DNA of 64,000 nt, from contig OZ316899.1 of assembly GCA_973895155.1 (NCBI GenBank), positions 744,001 through 808,000 on the forward strand. Direction: 5' to 3'. Positions within the stretch are counted from its first letter, which is position 1. Each line of letters begins with the position of its first letter. The translations under genes were made by a program, and so were the position numbers. Origin of the DNA: Marsupella aquatica (taxonomy: Eukaryota > Marchantiophyta). The notes under the pieces were generated by a model, which was not told the DNA's origin, ran no database searches, and was given only the letters and a program-made list of their open reading frames with translations. Positions 23,256 through 33,775 of this stretch are shown piece after piece.

Positions 23256-26200
23256 AAAGACACATACAAGGAAGTTCAACACACCCCGGGGGATTGCGAG
23301 AGGGATGTCTCCCTCTTACGAGGAAAACTTCGAGTCCTGAAAGCTGCTCTTATAAACACTTTCACTGATACGGAGCTCAAAGATTATTCTACCATTGAGG
23401 ACCAGGTCCGTGCAGCGGAACACAAAGATGCGCAACTAGGCAGAAGACTCTCACGGATCAGATGGCTGGGGCAAGGTGATGAACCTTCAAATTTTTACTT
23501 TGCCACCATTGAGGCTAAAAGGTCTAGAGAATCGATGCCTTCTCTTCTGTTAGATAATGGGAACACTATCACTCAAGATTTGTTGATCTTACAAGAAGTA
23601 GAGAAGCAGTGCGCTCTTTTGTATGAGCTCCTGAGGATTTGCGTAACAGTGAATCAAGGGAGGTCCGTAATGCTCGGCGCAAACTTCTTGCGCATACTCA
23701 CAAGACTCTCACGGCAGAAGAAATCAAGAAACTAGAATCTCCGCCGACATTGGAGGAAATCCGTTGCACTCTTTGGCTACTTCCAGCGGACAAAGCTCCT
23801 GGTCCCGATGGCATCACTGCTGAGATATACAGATCTTGTTGGCATTTTATGAAGAATGATCTGTACGACATGATTCTTGACTTTTGGAGAACAGGCACCC
23901 TCTCAGCTAATCTGAAGGAAGGCGTGATTAAGTTGATTCCTAAGAAACCTGACAAGCGGAGACTGAAGGATTGGCGCCCTCTAACAATGCTCAACACAGT
24001 ATACAAAATTGTAGCTAAGCTTTTGGCCTTAAGACTTAAACCGCTCCTCAATAAGCTCATAAGTCCCCAGCAAACCGGTTTTATTCCGGGCCGACATATA
24101 TTAGAAAATATCTCTATTGCTTGGATGACTGTCGATTGGGTCTGTTCCCAGAAGACTAGTGCACTTTTCTTGCTTCTTGATTTTGAAAAAGCATTTGATA
24201 GAGTATGTCACTCCTATATCTGGGAAGTTATGCATTTACTCGGTTTGGGTAGCCATTTCATTAGCCTGGTTAGATCCTTGCTTACTGGAGCCTATTCCAA
24301 AGTTCACGTCAACGGTATGTTCTCTCAGGACATCAAGATGCTTAGAGGGGTTTTTCAAGGGTGTCCTCTTTCCCCCCTTCTCTTCGTTATTGCCACTCAG
24401 CCGCTGATGGATTATTTGGACCACAAGATCCGTCAGGGCAGTTTCAGAGGCATTCAGGTCTCTGAATCTCTCTTGATCTCTTACAGACTATTTGCAGACA
24501 ACTTGGGAATGGTTATACCAGCTACCGAAGAGGACTTCAAGGGAGCAACTGAGGCATTAGCCTGCTACAAACTTGCCTCTGGTGCCGAGCTCAATCTTTG
24601 CAAATCGACGGTGATTCCCCTGACAACAGAAAATGTTCCCGAATGGCTTATGAACACTGGATGCAGAATTAGCCTTCCTGGAAAAATTCAGCGATATCTG
24701 GGTGCACCTCTTGGATGGGGCTTAATTGCCTCTCGACTTCACAAATTCTGTCTTGACAAGCTAAGCGCCAGACTCTCTAGCTGGGCTACTCGTTTTCTAT
24801 CGTTTACAGGACGCACTATTCTCATTAAACATGTGTTACAAGCGATACCCATCTATAACATGATGTTCTTGCGCAGCCCCAGCTCACTAGCCAAATCGAT
24901 GGTTGCCTTATGCCGTGACTTCCTCTGGGGTTACAATGCTGCTGGCCGTAGAAAGATTCCTCTGGTTGCATGGCAAATGATGGCCAGACCCAAAATTGAT
25001 GGCGGTCTTGGCTTCAAAGATTTTAGAAGTCATTCAGATGCGCTACTATGCCAATGGTTTACTCGAGCGCTGGATACGAAGCTGTCTGATTGGTCTTTCC
25101 TATTTGAAGCGAATCTTCGTATGGCAAAATGGAGGAATCCGAAACACATTCGGCGGAACAATTACTCTCTTTCCGATCTTTTATTACTCAGTTATCCTTT
25201 TTCCTTTGGCCGCCTTCACTACACAGGGGGATTGTGGAAGGCTTGGGAATCATTACGTTCCCATCTTATTTTCTCCCTGAAAGCATCTAGTGTCGCTAGC
25301 TGGTGGAGCATTGAGGACGTACTTAGATGTTTTGAAATCTTTCAGCAACTGGATGATCCTACTCTTTGCTCTATGATTAAGCTATTGGGAAGAATAGGTA
25401 TCAGGAAAATAGCAGATCTTAGGGGAGAACATGACGTGGTCTTACATTACTACAATGGCAAACTGTCACGTATCAGAGGTTTTGAGTGGAGGATTCGGGA
25501 GCTGTGTCTGCTTTTCATCGGGAAAATCCAGGGCATTTCAGATGCGAGAGGCCCTCTCCAGTTTAGAGCCACACAATGGTGCTGGTCGGACAAGGAGGAG
25601 CGGCTGGAAAAATTTTATTTGCCCAATGCACGGATGTATCATCTATTGAGACCTAAAGGCTCAGACTTTATCCGGCTCAACAGAATTTGGGGCCATTCAC
25701 GCTCTGAACAGCAATGGAATAAGCTCTGGATCTCTCTATGGTCAACTGATCTTCCTCTCAAAGCTCGCACCTTTCTCTGGAGAATAGTAGCACAAGGTCT
25801 TTTTACCGGGGTTAGAGCTGTAAGGATCGGGAAAGGAGATGGCCACTGTTTGCTTTGCGCCAACGTTTTGGAGACGATCCCACATCTTTTTCTTTCTTGC
25901 TCTTTTGCGCAACGCTGCTGGACTTTGGTTGGTCAAACTTTTATGGGTACTCTCAACTGGCAACAAGTCGATCTCTTTGCCACTCTGGAACTACGTGGTC
26001 ACCAGGGAGTCCATAAATCCCTCAAAATCTTCATGATTTTCCACACAATGTGGACTTTATGGTTGGCTAGAAACGAACAGGTTTTCAACTCTAGACAGAC
26101 TCGTACCTTCAACATGAACCTGGTCTTGTCTGAACTTCTGGATTCTCTTCATGGTATTTGCGAGGCTTCAGGCCCTAGCAGAAAACATACTAGACTTCTT

Positions 26201-26272
26201 AGGATTAAAGAATTAGTAGGTACGGAAAAATTGAGAAGGATTACGCGTACAGATGCTAGGCTGTATAGTTAA
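23256..26272 (+). pseudogene. LINE ORF2 part: reverse transcriptase and C-terminal zinc domain
   Basis: The first frame (23256 to about 23635) holds the region before the reverse transcriptase (SRIRWLGQGDEPSNFYF). A frameshift near 23635 leads to the main frame (to 26272). Motifs: DKAPGPDGITAEIY, GFIPGRHILENI, LLDFEKAFDRV, FQGCPLSPLLF, and the catalytic box reads FADN near 24490-24501 where FADD is needed. A zf-RVT-like domain (LPLKARTFLWRI, CLLCANVLETIPHLFLSC) lies at 25740-25930. No RNase H domain is seen. The missing Asp and the frameshift mean it is dead. Confidence 0.9.
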
Positions 26273-26426
26273 ACACACACCTTAGGTTGATAGGCAGTGG
26301 TATGATACTCTTTTTGGAGTGGTCCTCTTTGACATGGAGTTTTGGCAGCTACTGGCCTTACTTTTTGGTCCTTTTTTGTCCTTTTTTGGCTTTGTCCATT
26401 TGCCTTGTTTGGCTTTGGCCCTCCTT

Positions 26427-26444
26427 CCCGTGGGTTTTCGCGGG
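26427..26444 (+). other. LINE 3' stem-loop
   Basis: CCCGTGGGTTTTCGCGGG forms a 6-bp stem (one G-T pair) with a 6-base loop just before the A-rich tail. The identical 18 bases stand before the tail of the second LINE piece (56398-56415). Plant L1 LINEs are known with conserved 3' stem-loops that the reverse transcriptase recognises. Confidence 0.6.
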
Positions 26445-26490
26445 TTTTATTGAAGAAAAGGAAAAAAAGAAAAAAGAAGAAGAAAAAAAA

Positions 26491-28578
26491 GACATCCATG
26501 TACTCAGCTAGCAACTGTTGCATAGATCTCTCTTCATGCAATTTAAGAGCATATCCAACGTTGAAAGGCTTACCATCCTCAAGTAATGTTTTTCTGTATT
26601 GCTCTGATTGGATGGCCTGCATCTTGTTCCTCAAGGTAGGGTCCAAACCCTCATCCAAGGTAGCTAACCGAGATGCTCCGTAGACAGGTGTGTTCTCCTT
26701 TGGCAGATCTCTTGGGCTGGTCTGCCTTGCTGGTTGAACCTGAAATCTTCTCCTCTTGGCTTGCTTGCTGGCTGGTTTCTGTTGTCTTGTTGGGTTTGAC
26801 GTCTGGAAAAACTTGCTCCTCTTCCAAGGTAGCTATAAAATCCAGCAAGAAGACTTCATCCTCATCTGAGTCCAGCTCACTTGTGAAATCAGAATTGTAC
26901 TCTTCCTTCATGTCAGTGGTCTCTCCTTCATACTTCACATGTTCCCAAGGCACCACAGTTGGTTTCTTGCAAACCGGAACTCTTTCCTTCCCCAATCAGT
27001 AGTTACCTTTGCACCATAGAGCCATGGTCTCCCAATCAGCACTGGATAAGTGGAAGGTCTTGCTGGTTTCATCACTAAATAGTTGAGCAAGAACTCCTTA
27101 CCACCAATTAGAGTTGGGATATTGGTCAGAGTACCCACTGGTACCACCCTTGCACCATTTGCAAGCCACATGGTTCTGACTATTGGTTGAAGTTGAGTGA
27201 ACCCAAGCTGATGTGCCGTAGATTCAATCATGATGTTCACTCCGGAGCCTCCATCAACTGGCACATAGGAGAGAGCACACCCATTGATTGAATGTCTATC
27301 TCGAGAGCTCCGTGATCTTCACAAACCATCATCACATCTGCTGGAGTCCCCACCCTTGGAAGTTTTCTTTGTTTCTTACCAACCAACATCTCCTTCAACT
27401 GCCTTCTATACAAGGGGTTGTCCTTGATCAGCTGCCCAACAGTAGCAGTGACAGGGCAGTCCTTGACATCCTTCTTGATGTCATAGGGAATGGCCTCTTT
27501 TGTAGTCTTCAACTTCACTTGGATTCCAGCAGCCTCAACTAGAGCTTGATGCTTGAGTTTTTCAACATCTTTGTTGAGAGCCTCCTGATTTTCCAAAGCC
27601 TCCATCTCATCTAGTTGCTTCCGGACCTCTTCATCTACCTTGGGATAAAAGAGCTTGGGATGATCTCTCTTGTAATGCTATCACTTTGAGCCAAAGGCTG
27701 GACTTCCTTCGCTTTCCTCCTGAGCTCCTTGACCAGCTCCTTCTCCTTGCTCTTCCCTCTTTTGTTGGTGGATGTAGTGGAGACTTTGTAGCAATGGGCT
27801 TCTTTGGTAGGGGTCTCCATTCCGGCCAGCTCCTCCAAGAATTCCCAACTACTAGAAGGATCTACCTTCTCACCTTCTGTCTGCCACTCCATGGAGATGT
27901 AATTCACTCCCATCTCACCGGGTGCTTGGCCAATAGAAGATTGAGGACCTTCCTGCCTAGTAACAAAAACCTTAGAAGCTGTGGCAATAGGACGGGCAGC
28001 GGTAGTGTGCCCTTCCTTCTTACATACCAAACACAAAAGAGGTACCGCTCCGTAACCTTGCTTCCTTGGTTCCGGGCAGTTATTGGCGTAATGTCCACCC
28101 TTGTTACAGTTGAAAAAAATCACCATAGCTCTATTAGAACCTCCTCCCATAGTTCCTCCAAATTCTACAGGCCTCGGTTGAATTCCAGGCACAAGTTGAG
28201 AACCCATTGGAGGTGCTCGCCTCCCTTCAAGGTTCCTTGGACCTGCAGAAATCTGGTACACATGATCCGGCGCTTCCTCATAGAAGAACTCCAAGACTTC
28301 AGCTTGTGGAGCACCATACTGGAGTCCACCTTGTCTTGACTGATCAAGGGACTCTTCGGACACATATTGGACCTGAGCTTGCCAGTTTGGACACTCAGAT
28401 GGAATATGTCCAAATTGCTTGCACTTTACACACCACACATGCGCACGATTCACTGGCACTTTTCTGCGATCAGGTGGCATACCAGCAAAGTGAACTGAAA
28501 GGGCTTTGAGCTGATTGATAATCTCGTCCATCTTGGTATCAAGGACCCTCTTCTCCTTGTATGGTATAGAGCTTGCTT
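26491..28578 (-). pseudogene. F3 gypsy gag-protease relic
   Basis: Read on - from 28578. It has three knuckle-like motifs: CVKCKQFGHIPSEC is complete, FNCNKGGHYANNC lacks its first Cys, and CLVCKKEGHTTAARP lacks its last Cys. A Lys-rich spacer follows, then an aspartic protease (PVDGGSGVNIM, VLIGRPWLYG) and the start of the region before the reverse transcriptase. It is broken by frameshifts near 27640, 27250, 26960 and 26655. It aligns in order with F1 gag-protease, including the DGG protease motif, but is clearly a different family. The left end is cut by the LINE, the right end by an F2 LTR piece. No pol remains. Confidence 0.85.
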
Positions 28579-28757
28579 GTATCTCATGACCCCATGAAGG
28601 ATTTGTCCAATATATGTGTGTAAAATGTTAGTAGTAGAAGGATTAGCAGCGTCCCATGCCGCTAAGCCGCGGAACCGGCCTCACCAAGAGCGAAACCTGT
28701 GGGAATCGGCTTGTGCAAGGGGGTTATTGGGTTTAGGGAGCCATGGGACGCACCACA
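28579..28757 (+). mobile_element. F2 LTR tandem piece 1 (terminal 179 bp)
   Basis: It is the last 179 bp of an F2 LTR, ending GGGACGCACCACA at 28757. It is followed not by a primer-binding site but by a new F2 LTR piece that starts in mid-LTR. The left edge at 28579 adjoins F3. Confidence 0.75.
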
Positions 28758-30490
28758 CCCCTTCATCCCCATGCTTCCTAGAGTAGTTTGAGGGGACCCC
28801 AACCAGCAGAGCAGCCCCAAGTCTCCCCCACCAGATGTCGCTCCCCCGAGATTCGACGGGGTAAAATAGACGGCACAGGAGTTGCAGGAGCAACTCAGGG
28901 AACAAGAGGAGGCAACCCTGGCCAAGGAGAAGGATTTACCTGGGGGAGAATGGCTAGAGGACATCCGACGGCTTGCAGAAAAATAAAGCAGCCCTCCACC
29001 CATGTTAGAAGAGATCCGAAAGGCGGCTTGGGAACAAAGGCCGCGGTGGGTGATGCCGATGACTACTACTCACTTCGCATATGCGCAAGACAAAGCCATG
29101 GAGTACGGGGAGATGTGTGGGGAACTTGCGCTCAACATCTTTGGGGAGGAGTTGGAGCAAGGACCTTTTTTTCCAGAGAGATATGTTGGAAAAATGCCGA
29201 TTGGAAGAAGCAGTGGCTTTGGAAAGAAGAAAGAAGAACGAGATCATCCGACGGCTTAGAGAGAAGTAAGTCGAGGTAGAGGACCTGAAGGCGGCCAAGA
29301 AAGCCCAAGATGAGCTGCAGATTAAGTGGCATGAGCTAAACATCATGTAGGGGCAGCTGGATACCGCTCAGTCTGATAATCAGATTATGAAGGATAAACT
29401 GACTCGGACCCAAGGGGAGTTGGCCGATGCGGTCAAGGAAAGGGAGAAGTGGAAGCAAGAGCTGAGGGACGCAGAGGAGGCCCACATAGCAACCAACAAT
29501 TGGGCCATGGCGGAGACCCAGAGGAGGGAGAGGGCGTTGAAGGGGGATCTCGAGTATATCCGTGGAGCCCTTGAACAGAAGGAGGCCGAGTTAGGGAAAT
29601 CTTATCAAGGGATTATTGTGCTGCAGCAGGAGCTTGCATCCCTGACGGCCAACTTCAAGGCCGACCTGCATGAGAAAGACGACCAACTTGATCAGACTTA
29701 TGCCAAGATGAACTAGATGGAGTCTGAGGTCGTGACAGAGCTCGACAAGGAGGTGAGAGCAACCTAGGAGGAGAGGGCTACCTTAAAGAAGGAAGGAGGA
29801 AGCCAGAAGGAATTGGAGGAAGCCCAAAAGGAGTTGGAGGAGGCGCAGAAGGACCTGGACAAAATGCAGGAGGAGTTTGAAGAAAGCACAAGGAAGATGG
29901 AGAACTTACAGCGGCGGGCCGATAACCAAACGAAGTGGCTGAAGAAACAAGCCGCAGTATTTAAGTGCTTGGTTTCATCAGTTCCAACTCCAAGTGGGGC
30001 AACCAAGTTGCCAGGGGTAGTACTGGCCGAAGGACAAGCCGCGACACTCGCACCGGTGCTGGAAGTAAGTGGCAAGGGGAAGGGACCAGCTGCCAAAACA
30101 GGGAAGAAGAAGAAGCAAAAACCTTCTGGGTCAGGGAGTAACACGGCTTCTCAAGCCGTAGTGACCATGGAGGAAAACCCAGCACCAACCTCAGGCAGGG
30201 TCACGGCAGAGGATACAACTATCCTAGAAGGCGGGGATAGCAAAGTTGAGGCCAGGACAGTCAGTGATGAAGCCGGGGTACCGGATCCACCACTAGAGCA
30301 TGCAGGGGAGGCCGTAGCCATATTAGAGGCTGTGGCCAATGCTGAGGCTGAAGCCGAGGGTGGACGTAGTCAGGCCAATGGAGAGTTGACTTGGTCTGGG
30401 GCAGGTAATCTGTCAGAATGCGGACCTAGGGCAGTGGCTGTGGAGGAAGCATTGGGGGCGTCCATTGAGGATCAGACACCGCTACCATGA
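28758..30490 (+). pseudogene. F2 LTR protein, C-terminal half (tandem piece 2)
   Basis: It covers the linker, coiled coil (DELQIKWHELNIM-like run, then the repeated Glu/Lys heptads at 29387-29960), the basic stretch KKKKQKPSG and the acidic Ala-rich tail ending at 30490. Stops or frameshifts occur near 28868, 28985, 29268, 29348, 29716 and 29767. It has no promoter or start, so it is a relic. Confidence 0.7.
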
Positions 30491-30994
30491 TGGTGATGGA
30501 GGGCCGATCCTTTTAAGGAGGGCGGAAGTGGAGGGAGGAGGCGTGAGTGGGCAGGGCGGGCTCAAATCTCCAAGTTTAGAATTAGGATCAGGACCAAGAG
30601 GCTATTTGTGTGTCGCATTAACTTGTTTGAAGATTGCCCACATCAACCAAGAGAAGGGAGTAAGCAAGGTAGTAAGAGTTGGATGTGTTGAGCTGAGAGA
30701 GGTCTTAGCGGCTTATCCAAGCCAGTTGGGGATCATTCCGGCGGCGGAATCCAAACATACTTAAAGGAAGACCACGAGAGGAAGAGAAGGGAAGGCATAG
30801 AATAGGCCGGCTACGTATCTCATGACCCGATGAAGGATCTGTCCAGTATATGTGTGTAAAATGTTAGTAGTAGAAGGATTAGCAGCGTCCCATGCCGCTA
30901 AGCCGCGGAACCGGCCTCACCAAGAGCGAAACCTGCAGGAATCGGCTTGTGCAGAGGGGTTTCTTGGGTTTAGGGAGCCGTGGGACGCACCACA
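28758..30994 (+). mobile_element. F2 LTR tandem piece 2 (3' half, 2,237 bp)
   Basis: It starts at CTTCATCCCC, equivalent to about 38444 in the solo LTR, and ends at the LTR terminus GGGACGCACCACA (30994). About 400 bp of the non-coding tail is deleted near 30600 relative to piece 3. It contains the coiled-coil half of the LTR protein. Confidence 0.8.
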
Positions 30995-32902
30995 CCACTT
31001 CATCCCCACGCTTCCTAGAGTAGTTCGAGGGGACCCCAACCAGCAGAGCAGCCCCAAGTCTCCCCCACCAGATGTTGCTCCCCCGAGATTTGACAGGATA
31101 AAACAGACGGCACAGGAGTTGTAGGAGCGACTCAGGGACAAGAGGAGGCAACCCTGGCCAAGGAGAAGGATTTACCTGGGGGAGAATGACCAGAGGACAT
31201 CCGACAGCTTGCAAAAAAACAAAGCAGCCCTCCACCCACGTTAGAAGAGATCCAAAAGGCGGCTTGGGAACAAAGGCCACGGTGGGTGATGCTGTTGACT
31301 ACTACTCACTCCACATATGCGCAAGACAGAGCCATGGAGTACGGGGAGATGTGTGGGGAACTTGCGCTCAACATCTTCGGGGAGTTGGAGCAAGGACCTT
31401 TTTTCCAGAGGGAGATGTTGGAAAAAAGCCGATTGGAGGAAACGGTGACTTTGGAGAGGATGAAGAAGGACGAGGTCATCCATCAGCTTAGGGAGAAGGA
31501 AGCCGTGGCAGAAAACCTGAAGGCGGCCAAGAAAGCCCAAGATGAGCTGCAGATTAAGAGGCATGAGCTCAACATCATGCAAGGGCAATTGGATATTGCT
31601 CAATCTGATAACCAGATTATCAAGGATAAACTGACTCGGACCCAAGGGGAGTTGGCCAACGCGGTCAAGGAAAAGGAGAAACAACTTTTTATTATACTAC
31701 CCCCCAAACTGGTAGTTATTAGGATACTGCCCCCAAAACTAAAATATTTAGTATACTGCCCCCAAACCGTATCCCATCACTTTTAACCCGAGTACTTGAC
31801 CACTGTTGTGTTCCGATTTGGGGGCAGTATACTAAATATTTTAGTTTTGGGGATACGGTTTGGGGGGTAGTTTAGTAAAAAGTTGAAAGGAGAAATGGAA
31901 GCGGGAGCTAAAGGACGCAAAGGAGGCCCACATAGCAACCAACAATCGGGCCATGGCGGAAACATAGAGGAAGGAGAGGGCGCTGAAGGGGGAGCTCGAG
32001 GATCTCCGCAAAGCCCTTGAGCAGAAGGAGGCCGAGTTAGGGAAATCCTATCAAGGGATTATTGTGCTACAGCAAGAGCTTGCATCCCTGACGGCCAGCT
32101 TCAAGGCCGACTTGCGTGAGAAGGATGATATGCTTGATCAGACTTACGCCAAGATGCATGAACCAGATGGAGTCTGAGGTCGTCCGAGAGCTCGACAAGG
32201 AGCTGAGAGCAACCCAAGAAGAGAGGGCTGCCTTACAGAAGGAATTGGAGGAAACACAAGGAGCTAGAGAAGGTGCACGAGGACCAAGATGAAACGCGGG
32301 AGGAGTTGGAGGAAAGCACGCGGAAGCTGGAGAACTTACAATTGCGGGCCGACAACCAAACGGAGCGGCTGAAGAAACAAGCCGCAGTGTTTAAGTGCTT
32401 GGCCTCATCAGTTCAATCTCCAATTGTGGCAACAAGGTTGCCAAGGGTATTACTGGCCGAGGGACAAACCGCGGCACTCGCACCGGTGCCGGAGGTAAGT
32501 GGCAAGGGGAAGGGACCAGCTGCCAAACAAGGGAAGAAGAAGAAGCGGAAACCTTCTGGGTCAGGGAGCAACGTGGCTTCTCAGGTCACCATGACCAATG
32601 AGGAGAACACAGCACCGGCCTCAGGCAAGGTCACGGCAGAGGATTCGACTATCCTAGAAGGCGGGGATGGCAAGGCCGAGGCCGGGACGATCATTGATGA
32701 AGCCGTGGTAGCGGATCTATCACTAGAGCAGGCTGGGGAGGCCGTAGCCAAAGCTAAGGTTGAAGCCGAGGGTGGACCTGGTCAGGCCGCAAGAGAGTTG
32801 ACTTGGTCTGGGGCAGGTAATCTATTAGAACATGGACCTACTGCAGTGGCTGCGGAGGAAGCATTGGGGGCGTCCATTGAGGATCAGCCACCGCTACCAT
32901 GA
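30995..32902 (+). pseudogene. F2 LTR protein, C-terminal half (tandem piece 3), split by a MITE
   Basis: Same content as 28758-30490: linker, coiled coil from 31286, basic stretch KKKKRKPSG and acidic tail ending at 32902. The MITE interrupts the coiled coil at 31681/31886. Further lesions lie near 31123, 31966 and 32180. Not functional. Confidence 0.7.
31682..31885 (+). mobile_element. 204 bp MITE with long inverted ends, Mutator type
   Basis: The ends are CAACTTTTTA...TAAAAAGTTG and pair over about 70 bp (CTACCCCCCAAAC, then ACTAAAATATTTAGTATACT). It is flanked by a perfect 10-bp duplication AAAGGAGAAA (31672-31681 and 31886-31895). The uninterrupted solo LTR has a single similar site (GAGAGAGAGAAATGG near 39120). 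Long inverted repeats with a 9-11 bp duplication are typical of Mutator-like MITEs. No coding capacity. Confidence 0.88.
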
Positions 32903-33775
32903 CGGTGGTGGAGGGCTTCTCCTTTTAGGGAGGGCAAACGTGGAGGGAGGAGGCAATTGTGGGTAGGGCGGGTGCAAATCTCCAAGTTTAGAATTAGGAT
33001 CAGGACCAAGAGGTGGCCCTGAAACTTCGATTAGTGGGATTGTGGATCCACTGGTAAAAGCAACACTTGTGCTCTTGCCTCACTGTACATAGGTAGATTA
33101 CAGTTAGGATAGATTAGGCTTACGCTACAAGGAATTAGGCAGATCCACTGCCAGGATAAGTACCTGGGCAGCGGGGAGTTGAGGGCCTTCTTCTTTAGCA
33201 AGTTTTTAGTGCACCAACAGGGTTGGGATCAAGTAGTAAAAGAAGCTCTTGGTTAGTTATACATTGACCCTTGTGTATATTCATGTTTCCTCATGCCTAA
33301 GAGTTGAATAGAGTTGGCCTCACGGCTTAGTTCGCAGATCTTGTGTATGAGAAGTATTGTTTGTATGGCAAGTGCATGGTATATATAACTCAGTTAGAAG
33401 GAGTCATTTTGCTATTTGTGTGTCATATTAACTTGTTTGAAGATTTCCCACATCAACCAAGAGGGAAGGGAAGTAAGCACGGTAGTAAGAGTTGGATGTG
33501 TCGAGCTGAGAGAGGTCTTAGCGTCTAACCCAAGCCAATTGGGGATCATTCCGGCGGCAGAATCCAAACATACCTAAAGGGAGTCCAGGAGAGGAAGAGA
33601 AGGGAAGGCATAGAATAGGCCTGCTACTTATCTCATGACCCGATGAAGGATCTATCCAGTATATGTGTGTAGAATGTTAGTAGAAGAGAATTAGCAGCGT
33701 CCCATACCGATAAGCCACGGAACCGGCCTCGCCGAGAGCGAAACCTACGGGAATCAAATTTTATCCAATATCTCC

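Larger units (their letters stand above)
23256..26490 (+). mobile_element. L1-type LINE, 5' end missing
   Basis: It consists of one reading frame with a frameshift (to 26272), a 3' untranslated region with the hairpin CCCGTGGGTTTTCGCGGG (26427-26444) and an A-rich tail of GAAAAA-type units ending at 26490. The tail joins F3 gag-protease in the middle of a codon run (LAEYMDVF), so the LINE inserted into F3. The left part is cut off at 23256 by the F1 5' LTR. ORF1 and the endonuclease are absent. Confidence 0.85.
30995..33755 (+). mobile_element. F2 LTR tandem piece 3 (3' half with MITE)
   Basis: It begins at the same mid-LTR point as piece 2 (CCACTTCATCCCC after GGGACGCACCACA) and runs to 33755, where it stops about 70 bp short of the LTR end and meets an inverted F2' LTR. 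A MITE lies at 31682-31885. Confidence 0.8.

Noticed and set aside
26287-26511. Lys-rich frames over the LINE tail (also 56293-56603)
   Set aside because: They arise from the A-rich tail and 3' untranslated region.
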